A DNA stretch of 64,000 bases from Thalassobacterium maritimum. GTDB taxonomy: Bacteria; Verrucomicrobiota; Verrucomicrobiia; Opitutales; Coraliomargaritaceae. Below the pieces are notes generated by a model. The model was given only the letters and a program-made list of their open reading frames with translations. It did not search any database and was not told the origin of the DNA. Shown in pieces: positions 35,651-42,400 of this stretch. A program made the position numbers and the translations under genes. Each line of letters opens with the position of its first letter. Positions within the stretch are counted from its first letter, which is position 1. Location of the stretch: assembly GCF_031127805.1 (NCBI RefSeq), contig NZ_JARXHW010000002.1, positions 124,001 through 188,000 of the forward strand, read 5' to 3'.

Positions 35651-35697
35651 CATGGAGCGAGGCACGAGCGGAATTGCTCAGTCTCGACATGTTCTAA
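35632..35697 (+). repeat. attC site 1
   Basis: A 66-bp site. R'' is ACCGAAC (35632-35638) and R' is GTTCTAA (35691-35697). The spacers TCTAA and GACAT stay unpaired; GAG pairs with CTC, CTGA with TCAG and CA with TG, with single bulged bases T682 and C677 (35682, 35677). This is the fold expected of an integron attC on one strand. Its terminal loop sequence resembles site 5. Confidence 0.8.
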
Positions 35698-35710
35698 AAC
35701 GACAATACTT

Positions 35711-35998
35711 ATGATTACGCAAACACGAAAACTAGACGGTAAAACGTTCCTGAAGATCCAGCCCCACGGATACGCTCGACCTATCGAGCTGCCAGTGATC
35801 CAGTCTGGAAACCGAGACGCGGCGAATGCGTGGACATGGAACGGATCGGAAGATAAGCCGACACTGCGACCGAGCATTAAGACAGATCACGGAGACGGCA
35901 CGATGACTCACGTCTGGCTTAATGATGGGATGTGCCAGCATCTCGCCGACTCAACAGACGGCCATGCGGGGAAGACACTCCCGTTGATTCAATTTTAG
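35711..35998 (+). CDS. Cassette 2 gene: DUF6527-like protein
   Basis: A 95-residue protein. WTWNGSEDKPTLRPSI followed by HVWLNDGMCQHLADSTDGHA and KTLPL fits the DUF6527 pattern seen in many phage and cassette proteins (a W-x-NG, PT-x-xPSI, and His-containing end). Biochemical function is unknown. The stop codon TAG lies inside R'' of attC site 2, as is usual for captured cassettes. Start at ATG 35711, 14 bases after the end of attC 1. Confidence 0.7.
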   Translation: MITQTRKLDGKTFLKIQPHGYARPIELPVIQSGNRDAANAWTWNGSEDKPTLRPSIKTDHGDGTMTHVWLNDGMCQHLADSTDGHAGKTLPLIQF

Positions 35999-36062
35999 AA
36001 CTCTAAGAGTAGTCGATCCGTGAGCGGTAGCGAAACGGATTGACTAGCTCGACTGGTTATAT
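35995..36062 (+). repeat. attC site 2
   Basis: A 68-bp site with R'' TTAGAAC (35995-36001) and R' GTTATAT (36056-36062). Spacers TCTAA and GACTG are unpaired; GAG pairs with CTC, then after bulged G36047, TAGTC pairs with GACTA, followed by a G-T wobble and ATCCGT with ACGGAT. Nearly identical to site 4. Confidence 0.85.
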
Positions 36063-36069
36063 TCCCGAC

Positions 36070-36381
36070 ATGCCAATACGACCCGAAAACAAAGCACGCT
36101 ATCCGAAAGATTGGAAACTTCGGAGCCGCTTCGTGCGCTTCCATCGAGCCAAGAATCGATGTGAGTGGTGCGGGGCAGTGAACTATGAGCCGCATCCGAT
36201 CACGGGAAGCAAGGTAGTGCTTACGACTGCTCATGTATATGATGATCGACCAGAAGCGAGCGACCTTCTGAATCTCGCGGCACTCTGCCAAAAGTGCCAC
36301 AATGCCCATGATGCTAAAGATCGCCTGCGGCGTAAGCAGGAGCGGATTCAACGAGAAGCAGGGCAACTTCAATTAATATAA
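36070..36381 (+). CDS. Cassette 3 gene: HNH endonuclease
   Basis: A 103-residue HNH-family nuclease. It contains RCEWCGAVN, then TTAHVYDD, with an AHV in place of the more common DHI/DHV, and LAALCQKCHNAHD; the two CxxC pairs bind zinc and the histidines coordinate the catalytic metal. The start is ATG 36070, inside the cassette, not the upstream TTG that would lie in attC site 2. The basic tail (RLRRKQERIQREAG) could bind DNA. Such genes are common in phage packaging modules and in cassettes. Confidence 0.8.
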   Translation: MPIRPENKARYPKDWKLRSRFVRFHRAKNRCEWCGAVNYEPHPITGSKVVLTTAHVYDDRPEASDLLNLAALCQKCHNAHDAKDRLRRKQERIQREAGQLQLI

Positions 36382-36459
36382 CTCTAAGAGCACACATGGA
36401 ATGGAGGGAACGAAGTATGAGTGAACGTAATGGAATTGATGTGTCTCGCCTGGTTAGGT
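36376..36459 (+). repeat. attC site 3 (long loop, contains next start codon)
   Basis: An 84-bp site with R'' ATATAAC (36376-36382) and R' GTTAGGT (36453-36459), the latter a full match to the GTTRRRY consensus. Spacers TCTAA and GCCTG; GAG-CTC, bulged T36444, CACA-TGTG, bulged A36439, CA-TG. The loop is longer than in the other sites and contains a ribosome-binding site and the start codon of the next gene. Confidence 0.7.
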
Positions 36460-36677
36460 CTTTCGAGGACTTTAAGCAGCAATATGAAAGGGACGGATAC
36501 CCCGATGGAGTGCACTGGAAATGCCCAGCATGTGGAGAATACTGGAATGATGATGATTCTCCGCCTGTCGGGGGCCTTGAGCAGTGGCAAGGCTATGCGC
36601 ACGATACTGGCGGTAGCGGCTGGGCATGCGTTAAGTGCGACTGCGGAAATCACTACGCGATGGATACTTCGACCTAA
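36417..36677 (+). CDS. Cassette 4 gene: zinc-ribbon protein
   Basis: An 86-residue protein of unknown function. CPACGEYW and CVKCDCGNHY form a two-part zinc ribbon around an acidic DDDSPP segment. The ATG at 36417 is chosen because GGAGGG lies nine bases upstream; 36396 is also possible. Both starts fall inside attC site 3, that is, upstream of the predicted crossover point, so the first 13 codons would be supplied by whichever cassette lies to the left. The stop TAA is in R'' of attC 4. Confidence 0.55.
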   Translation: MSERNGIDVSRLVRSFEDFKQQYERDGYPDGVHWKCPACGEYWNDDDSPPVGGLEQWQGYAHDTGGSGWACVKCDCGNHYAMDTST

Positions 36678-36739
36678 CTCTAAGAGTAGTCGATCCGTGA
36701 GCGGTAGCGAAATGGATTGACTAGCTCGACTGGTTCGAG
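36672..36739 (+). repeat. attC site 4
   Basis: A 68-bp site almost identical to site 2. R'' ACCTAAC (36672-36678) matches the RYYYAAC consensus; R' is GTTCGAG (36733-36739). Spacers TCTAA and GACTG; GAG-CTC, a bulged G, then TAGTC-GACTA and a longer stem. The difference from site 2 at the stem tip keeps the pairing (C to T against G). Confidence 0.85.
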
Positions 36740-36884
36740 GGTGCGAATCTGGCCAAATCTCCCGCCAACAAAAAAAAGTGACAAAAACTCACATTTAGGG
36801 CTTGCAATTAAGTGATGATATGTCACATTCATAGTCAAGCTAAGGGATGAGCCCGAGGCGCAAAATAAACGGAAAGCGAAATTA

Positions 36885-37049
36885 ATGAAATACCTAAAAT
36901 ACAAAATGACATCAAACGAAACTAGCGGCCTAAAGCGTGAATTTACAAACAAGGCTGAAGCCCTAAGTGCGGCTCGCACACAAGTTAAGGCTGGGTGGTC
37001 GGCTAAGGTAACAGACATGACGACTAAAACTGTCATCTTCGATAAATGA
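36885..37049 (+). CDS. Cassette 5 gene a: small basic protein
   Basis: A 54-residue protein (MKYLKYKMTSNETSGLKREF at the start). It overlaps the following XRE-type gene by ATGA, as in small toxin-antitoxin pairs. It is too short to assign. An A-rich leader of about 145 bases precedes it and contains a TTGCAA motif and GTGA/TCAC half-sites near 36817-36832 that could serve as promoter and operator. Confidence 0.5.
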   Translation: MKYLKYKMTSNETSGLKREFTNKAEALSAARTQVKAGWSAKVTDMTTKTVIFDK

Positions 37050-37222
37050 GTCCGGTCGAATACAAAGCGAACCGTGAACAGCTCCGCCTAACTCAGGCGG
37101 GGCTTGCCTCGCGCTTGGGTGTCACGAGGGAAACTGTCGTGCGTCGTGAGCGCGGAGAATCGCGAATTACGGATGAGGCTGCGCTTGCGATTCTGCATCT
37201 GCTTTCTGCCTCGAACACCTAA
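37046..37222 (+). CDS. Cassette 5 gene b: XRE-type helix-turn-helix protein
   Basis: A 58-residue protein. REQLRLTQAGLASRLGVTRE, then TVVRRERGES, is a full Cro/CI-type helix-turn-helix, and the protein contains little else. Coupled to gene a by ATGA, its stop TAA falls in the left spacer of attC site 5. Together the pair resembles a mini toxin-antitoxin or auto-regulated module of the type often trapped in cassette arrays. It could also interfere with phage regulation. Confidence 0.65.
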   Translation: MSPVEYKANREQLRLTQAGLASRLGVTRETVVRRERGESRITDEAALAILHLLSASNT

Positions 37223-37275
37223 CTCTGGCATGGAGTGAGGCACGAACGGAATTGTCCAGCAGTGCTTGGTTCACT
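37210..37275 (+). repeat. attC site 5
   Basis: A 66-bp site with R'' CTCGAAC (37210-37216) and R' GTTCACT (37269-37275). Spacers ACCTA and GCTTG; ACT pairs with AGT, then bulged C37260, CTGG-CCAG, bulged T37255, CA-TG. The layout is identical to sites 1 and 3 although the stem bases differ, with compensating changes in both arms. Confidence 0.75.
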
Positions 37276-37293
37276 CTCGTCGAAAACACTATT

Positions 37294-37665
37294 ATGATAA
37301 AACGACCATTAAACTCTCAATTCTCCGACCACGTAAAAAGCGGTCGAAAGTTCACAACAATTCGCGATAAACCGTGGCCTACAGATAGACCGATAATGCT
37401 CTATAATTGGTCGGGGCTGCCGTATCGTTCTAAGCATGTAGATGTCGCTCCGATAAAAGTATCGGGATTCTGGACGATCCACATAACGCGAACGGACAAT
37501 GACAAAATGGGCTATGGCTATGGGATGGAATGCGGGATACCGCTTTGGAAAACCGAAGGCTTTGAATCGAAGGAAGCGATGGATGCTTGGTTTCGTCCGC
37601 TTGTAAAAAAGAACGCGACGATCACCAAGACGCTGATGCGATTCTCTTTAGTGAACACTAATTAG
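37294..37665 (+). CDS. Cassette 6 gene: ASCH-like protein
   Basis: A 123-residue protein. The N-terminal FSDHVKSGRKFTTIRDKPWP and IMLYNWSGLPYRSK resemble the ASCH/PUA-like fold, in which a K-x-TIR motif and a following beta barrel could bind RNA or modified nucleotides. Start at ATG 37294, 18 bases after attC site 5. The stop TAG is inside a TTAGAAC box, as in cassette 2. The exact function is unknown. Confidence 0.55.
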   Translation: MIKRPLNSQFSDHVKSGRKFTTIRDKPWPTDRPIMLYNWSGLPYRSKHVDVAPIKVSGFWTIHITRTDNDKMGYGYGMECGIPLWKTEGFESKEAMDAWFRPLVKKNATITKTLMRFSLVNTN

Positions 37666-37690
37666 AACTCAACCATTAGATATTAAAATC
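37662..37690 (+). repeat. Truncated attC at the intI end
   Basis: TTAGAACTC (37662-37670) equals the R'' region of attC 2, but the stem and the R' box are missing; the sequence runs directly into the intI start at 37691. It marks the end of cassette 6 and looks like an attC cut by the join to intI. Confidence 0.5.
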
Positions 37691-38659
37691 ATGACAGCTA
37701 AAGAAATTGAGGGAAAAGTGATCGCTCGGCTGCGATTGCAGCATAAGGCGTATAAGACGGAGCAATCGTATCTAGGTTGGATTCGGCGCTATAATTCTTG
37801 GCTGTGTGAACAGCGGCCGGCGGGTGCATCGGCTGAGAAGATGGGCGCGTTTCTCACGTATTTGGCGCAGGTTGAGGAGGTGGCCGCCTCGACTCAGAAT
37901 CAGGCGTTTAATGCTATTTTGTATATGTATCGCACGCTGGGTGTGGAGCTCGGAGAGGTGAAGTCTCTGCGGGCCAAGCCGGGGCAGTTTGAGCGGCATG
38001 CGCCGTCGATGGGCGAGATTAAGGCGGTGCGCGATCGGCTGCGCGATGCGAATGGCTATCCGGTGCGGCTGTTGTTCGATCTGCTCTATGGTTGTGGCCT
38101 GCGGGTATCGGAGCCGCTGGGCCTGCGAGTCAAGGATGTGCGGATGGATCGGCGCGAGTTGATCATCCGCCAGGCTAAGGGCGGTAAAGATCGAGTGGTT
38201 AAGGTCCCGCCCTCTCTCTATACTTGCCTGCAGCTGCAGATACAGTCCGCACGCTTGGTTTTCGAGCGGGACTCGGCAGACGGTGTGCCGGTGCAAGTGC
38301 CCTCGGCTCTGGGGCGGCGCTCTCGGTCGCTCTGCCGGCAGTGGGGTTGGATGTTTGTTTTTCCCGGGCATGTGCCGGTGGCGCATCCGAGGTCGGGTGA
38401 GGTGGTGCGGTTTAGCCTGCATCCTGGTAATATCCAACGGGAGGTTAAGCGCGCGTGCACTGCGGCGGAGTTGGCTGTGCCGTTTACGCCGCACCATTTA
38501 CGGCATGCGTATGCGACGCATTGCCTCGATTCGGGGGCTAATGTGCATGATGTGAGCGAGTGCCTCGGGCATGCCTCTTTGGAGACGACAAAGCTATATT
38601 TGCATGCGCAGGTGGATCGTGTGCAGAGCCCCCTGGAGCGACTGGCCAGCGTGGCCTAG
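37691..38659 (+). CDS. intI: Integron integrase IntI
   Basis: A 322-residue tyrosine recombinase. N-terminal SAM-like domain (residues 1-100: EQSYLGWIRRYNSWL), catalytic R138 (GLRVSE), K163/K166 (QAKGGKDR), H268-x-x-R271 (HHLRH), H294 (LGH) and Y303 (KLYLH). Between K and the H-x-x-R box (about 205-250) lies the extra segment WGWMFVFPG...HPRSGEVVR...HPGNIQREVK that separates IntI from XerC/D and phage integrases, and the end (VQSPLERLASVA) also matches IntI proteins. It is distinct from the prophage integrase at 49442. It points the same way as the cassettes and lies at their 3' end. Confidence 0.93.
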   Translation: MTAKEIEGKVIARLRLQHKAYKTEQSYLGWIRRYNSWLCEQRPAGASAEKMGAFLTYLAQVEEVAASTQNQAFNAILYMYRTLGVELGEVKSLRAKPGQFERHAPSMGEIKAVRDRLRDANGYPVRLLFDLLYGCGLRVSEPLGLRVKDVRMDRRELIIRQAKGGKDRVVKVPPSLYTCLQLQIQSARLVFERDSADGVPVQVPSALGRRSRSLCRQWGWMFVFPGHVPVAHPRSGEVVRFSLHPGNIQREVKRACTAAELAVPFTPHHLRHAYATHCLDSGANVHDVSECLGHASLETTKLYLHAQVDRVQSPLERLASVA

Positions 38660-38699
38660 ACCAGCACTGCGGCGCTCGGTATGACATGCTCTGCGGGGC

Positions 38700-39218
38700 A
38701 TGACTCCATCGCGAAAAATCGAGAAGGCGCTGTGCGCTGATGTGTTGACCGTGGCTAACATCCCTGAGCTGTCGTTATTGCAGCGGGGGTCGGTGCTCAA
38801 TGTGTATCCGGGCCTAAACTACGAGACGAAGCATCTGCCGCGTATGCAGGTGGCTATGCCGGATGTGTCGCCGGCACCGGGCTTTGAGGGTGTGCCGGAT
38901 GCTCGGGAGTATGTGGGCGATCTGTATATCGCTGTGCTGTCCGATGCGCAGCGCGCGGACGATGCGGTGTGCGATGCCTACGATGGATTGATCGGTGCCG
39001 TGCAGGCGCTGTTTGAAGGCAGTCGCTCGGATATCAGCCTGGCAGGCCTGCTTAACTATCCGGAGTCGGGCCCGGATGAGCGCACGGTAAAAGAGCTGTA
39101 TATCTATCAGGCGCGGTTCGAGGGCGAGTCGCAGGATCACCTCGAGCGGGGCGTGTGGCAGGTGCTGCTGCACTACCAGGTGGAGTTTACGGTGCACGAT
39201 GGCCAGCCGGCTGAGTAG
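38700..39218 (+). CDS. Tail terminator/completion-like protein (U position)
   Basis: A 172-residue protein directly right of the integron. Its pattern (KALCADVLTVANIPELSLLQ; VYPGLNYETKHLPRMQVAMP; EGVWQ-like GVWQVLLHYQVEF at the end) is that of small tail-terminator proteins with a beta sheet and two helices. An ATGACA/TGACA motif lies 13 bases upstream of its ATG. The position after Z-like and before the tail tube fits lambda U. Confidence 0.5.
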   Translation: MTPSRKIEKALCADVLTVANIPELSLLQRGSVLNVYPGLNYETKHLPRMQVAMPDVSPAPGFEGVPDAREYVGDLYIAVLSDAQRADDAVCDAYDGLIGAVQALFEGSRSDISLAGLLNYPESGPDERTVKELYIYQARFEGESQDHLERGVWQVLLHYQVEFTVHDGQPAE

Positions 39219-39286
39219 TGCGGTTTTTGACAGGTGAGGATCTGCGTATCCACACACACGATCATTTAACCACTTTAAAAAAAATC

Positions 39287-39655
39287 ATGGCTGAAAAACA
39301 ATACGGCACCGCTCATATATTTGGCATCGATGCGAATGTCACTAATCTGACGATCACTGCAGTCGACCTCGAGAAGAATTTTAACCTCGATCAGAAGACC
39401 ACGGACCAGCTGGGCGTGACGATCGAGAACCGCATGGACGATCGCATGATCACCGGCACCATCACTGCATTTGTTAAGTCGGGCTATACGTTTCCGGCGC
39501 AGGGTGATTTGATCACTCTCGCAGATATGAAAGACTCCGATCATGATAAGCAGTATTGCATCAAACGCGTAGGCGGTGCCGAAAAAGCGGGCGATAAGTA
39601 TGTGCTCACGCTCACTCTGGAGTGGCATGAGGGCATTACCTATAGCTCTGAGTAA
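39287..39655 (+). CDS. Major tail tube protein candidate
   Basis: A 122-residue protein from ATG 39287 (in-frame upstream codons have no coding signal). The beta-rich sequence (YGTAHIFGIDANVTNLTITA; RMITGTITAFVKSGYTFP) and place after the terminator gene and before the tail assembly gene match a tail tube subunit. A TTGACA motif occurs at 39227-39232, upstream. Assigned mainly by position. Confidence 0.5.
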   Translation: MAEKQYGTAHIFGIDANVTNLTITAVDLEKNFNLDQKTTDQLGVTIENRMDDRMITGTITAFVKSGYTFPAQGDLITLADMKDSDHDKQYCIKRVGGAEKAGDKYVLTLTLEWHEGITYSSE

Positions 39656-39688
39656 GTTTGTTAGTTAGTTGGTTGTTTGTTAAAAAAA

Positions 39689-40348
39689 ATGCAAGACAGT
39701 GCATTCACGGAGGCGGTGTTCCGCGCACATCATAGGGTGTGTGGGCGCCGCCTCCGTCCGTTTTGCGCCGCGTATGCCGCCGCGCTGGAGGGCGTGGGCT
39801 CGCCGCTCATGTCGCTGGCAGAGGGTGCGATCATCACGCCGGAGGATTTGCTCTACGCGCTGGAGATCTGCAGCTCTGTGGTGGCTCGCGATACGATGAT
39901 GCCTGCGGCTGTCATGGCTCCGCACAGTCGCTGGCTGGATCTCTATCGTCGGGTAGTGTGGCGCTTCCGTCCGGCTCGTTTTCGTGCCGCGCTGGAGCAG
40001 TGGCTACGCTACTATGAGGACGATGTGAGCATGCCGCAGCTCATGGAGCGCTGCGACTCCGATGAGGCGGGCGATCATAGCCGGGCCGGTGGCGGCACTA
40101 CGGGGCCGCTGCAGTTAGCCCGCGTGTGCAGCCTGCTCAAGCAGTATCCATCGATCTCGGAGTATCGCGCATGGACGATGCCCTATGGCTATGCCGCGTG
40201 GCTGGATGCCCAGGGGCGGGAGCTCGATGGCGGCTCACAGTTTTGGTCGGCTGAGCGGGATGCTGAGGTCGAGGCGCAGCTAGCGGCGGCCGAGGCTAAG
40301 GGCCGTGAGTTGCTGGCCGAGCGTAAACGCCGCCAGCGGCGCGCTTAA
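39689..40348 (+). CDS. Tail assembly chaperone-like protein
   Basis: A 219-residue, mostly helical protein. It occupies the place of the lambda G/GT chaperone, between tube and tape measure. Ala-rich C-terminal helix (LAAAEAKGRELLAERKRRQR) is typical. No evidence of a slippery-sequence frameshift was seen, but a run of eight A before the ATG was noted. Assignment is by position and composition. Confidence 0.4.
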   Translation: MQDSAFTEAVFRAHHRVCGRRLRPFCAAYAAALEGVGSPLMSLAEGAIITPEDLLYALEICSSVVARDTMMPAAVMAPHSRWLDLYRRVVWRFRPARFRAALEQWLRYYEDDVSMPQLMERCDSDEAGDHSRAGGGTTGPLQLARVCSLLKQYPSISEYRAWTMPYGYAAWLDAQGRELDGGSQFWSAERDAEVEAQLAAAEAKGRELLAERKRRQRRA

Positions 40349-40370
40349 TTGACAACGCAGGCTCGCCTAT

Positions 40371-41678
40371 ATGGCAGGCATCAAGATACCAGTAGGCACA
40401 GATAACACGGGGCTCACTGCCGGCGTGGCGGCGGCTCAGAAAAAGCTGACCAGCTTTAAGGGCTACGCGATCAGCACCTTTGCGGCGATTGGCGCGGCGA
40501 GCGGGCTTAAGGCTATGTTCACCGGCATCGCTGAAAAGATGGACCGTATCGGCAAGGTCGCGCGCGGTGGGCTGGGCGTGGAGTTTTTGCAGAAACTGTA
40601 TCGCGGCTCCGAGCTGGCGGGCACCTCATTTGAGTCGTCGGTTAAGGCGATCCGCATGTTTGTGAAGGAGATCCGCAGCGCGGATGGTCCTACGGCTGAG
40701 ATTGCGGCTATGTTGCGCGCATTGGGCCTCTCGCTCGAGGACCTCGAAAAGCTCGATGCCGAGCAGCTGTTTGTGACTATCTCGAGCTCCATCGGTAATC
40801 TGGCCGATGAGACAGATCAGACTGCCGCCGTGACTGGCCTGCTCGGCACTCGCTATGCGGACCTGCTGCCGCTCATACAGGACATCGCGCACCGCGGGCT
40901 GCCCGATATGGCTACGGCGAGTGCGGACACGATTGATGAGATCCAGGACATGAATGATAGCCTCACGATCTTGGGGGATGAGATGTCGACTCGATTTGCC
41001 CCGTTGCTCAGTTTTATCGCTAAGCTCCTGCGCAGTTTTCTCGCGTATCTGGGTCTAGTCGGTGAGGGCTGGGGCACCGTGATGTCGCTAGTGATCGGCA
41101 CAGCGGGGCGGCTTAAGCAGGTGCTGGAGGGCGTGTTTGAGCTGGATCGCAATAAGATCCGGACCGCGCTCGATGGTGCGCGCGAGGAGCTGGCGTATTT
41201 TGTCGCCGATGTTAAAAAGACCATCGGCGAGGGGATCACCGATATAAAGGCGCCCTGGCAGGATCGGCCGACCGTGCAGACTACAGGTGATGGACAGCTC
41301 GGGCCAGTCACCGACCCCGATGATGTGATCGGCGATGAGGGCCGCGCCGCGATCGAAGCGTATAACAGCCAGGCGCGCGATCGGCAACAGGCGCGCGTCG
41401 ACGCCCGTGAGCAATCATTTATCGACCAAGCCACACCGCTGGCCGAGCGCTATAAGGAGCTGCGGGAGTCGATGCAGGACCGGCAGGCCGCGTTTAACGA
41501 TCCGGCCTCGATCACCGCATCCAGTATGCGCCGCATCGGTGGCGGTGGCGGCGTGGCCGCGCCCAATGAGGAGCGCATTCTGCGCGTAAATGAGCAGCAG
41601 CTCGCCGAAATGAAGGCCCTGCGGCAGGCCGTGATCGCGCTCGGGCTCAAGACCGGTGTGAGCGTCCCATTTAATTAA
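40371..41678 (+). CDS. Tail tape-measure protein (short)
   Basis: A 435-residue protein. The N-terminus (IKIPVGTDNTGLTAGVAAAQ, then KKLTSFKGYA) is the standard start of tape-measure proteins, and the remainder is helical with a hydrophobic stretch (LLSFIAKLLRSFLAYLGLVG) and Gln/Arg-rich coiled parts. At this length the tail would be short compared with lambda (853 residues). TTGACA at 40349-40354 lies 16 bases before the ATG. Confidence 0.75.
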   Translation: MAGIKIPVGTDNTGLTAGVAAAQKKLTSFKGYAISTFAAIGAASGLKAMFTGIAEKMDRIGKVARGGLGVEFLQKLYRGSELAGTSFESSVKAIRMFVKEIRSADGPTAEIAAMLRALGLSLEDLEKLDAEQLFVTISSSIGNLADETDQTAAVTGLLGTRYADLLPLIQDIAHRGLPDMATASADTIDEIQDMNDSLTILGDEMSTRFAPLLSFIAKLLRSFLAYLGLVGEGWGTVMSLVIGTAGRLKQVLEGVFELDRNKIRTALDGAREELAYFVADVKKTIGEGITDIKAPWQDRPTVQTTGDGQLGPVTDPDDVIGDEGRAAIEAYNSQARDRQQARVDAREQSFIDQATPLAERYKELRESMQDRQAAFNDPASITASSMRRIGGGGGVAAPNEERILRVNEQQLAEMKALRQAVIALGLKTGVSVPFN

Positions 41679-41702
41679 GCCCAATCAGAGAGAGAGTAGA
41701 TA

Positions 41703-42395
41703 ATGGTTAGATATGGTAGTATAAATGCCGGTGTGGCGATCTTACAGCCCGGTGCGAGCTGGTCGATCGAGGACACCGGAGTCACCCGCCGCTATGAGTC
41801 CTATCGCTGTAATAGTGGCGATCTATTTAGCCTCATGCCCAGCCGAGGCACCGCGCACCCCATATACCCCGGGCTCACCGTCAAGCGTGCGCAGCCGCAG
41901 GATTTAGAGCTCGGGTTGTGCGAGTATGCACTCGAGTATAGCGGCGTGAGCGGCATCGATCCGATCAGCTCAGCCTCTCCGGAGCTGCCAGAGCCTGTGT
42001 ATTCGCTCAGTCGCTCGCAGGGCACGGAGCCGATCACCACCCATCCAAATTGGGATGATATCGTTGACGCCGCGGGCGCAGCCAACGTGAAGTATGATGA
42101 CAATGGTATTTTTCTCGGATTCGGCAAAGACTCGGACGATGCGAGCCTAGTAGGTGTTACCGATTATATCAGTTTTGGCGCAGTATTTACCAAGCGCTAT
42201 GTGAGCTACGGACGCCCTGATCTCTCCGGCGTCGGATCTATTGATACGCCTCCACCTCAGGCACCGACTGTAGGTAGTGGATTTAACTGGCTCAAGGTCG
42301 ATGCCAGCTACGAGCAGGAGGGCTATGTATACTCCGTAAATGAGGCATGGATGCTCTCCGCCCGAGGCGGTTGGAATGCGGCGATCTACGGATAA
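41703..42395 (+). CDS. Tail-associated protein, unknown
   Basis: A 230-residue protein of unknown function, beginning MVRYGSINAGVAILQPGASW. Beta-rich with few helices, suited to a distal tail component. GAGAGAGAG before the start gives a ribosome-binding site. Neighbours on both sides are tail genes, so a tail-tip role is inferred. Confidence 0.45.
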   Translation: MVRYGSINAGVAILQPGASWSIEDTGVTRRYESYRCNSGDLFSLMPSRGTAHPIYPGLTVKRAQPQDLELGLCEYALEYSGVSGIDPISSASPELPEPVYSLSRSQGTEPITTHPNWDDIVDAAGAANVKYDDNGIFLGFGKDSDDASLVGVTDYISFGAVFTKRYVSYGRPDLSGVGSIDTPPPQAPTVGSGFNWLKVDASYEQEGYVYSVNEAWMLSARGGWNAAIYG

Positions 42396-42400
42396 TCACG

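Larger units (their letters stand above)
35394..38661 (+). mobile_element. Prophage-borne integron: cassette array plus intI
   Basis: A 3.3-kb block between head-joining and tail genes. It contains five attC-like sites (35632, 35995, 36376, 36672, 37210), a truncated sixth (37662), small genes between them, and an IntI-type integrase at the right end. The array is richer in A and T and less G-skewed than phage genes on both sides. Cassettes and integrase all read rightward. I could not find an attI with a GTT core at the left border. The block replaces nothing visible: the flanking genes match the lambda Z and U positions. Confidence 0.85.

Noticed and set aside
36684..36770. A tRNA-like T-arm (GGTTCGA) and D-loop-like GAGCGGTAGCG
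   Set aside because: No cloverleaf can be drawn; both motifs belong to the attC site 4 hairpin and its right box.
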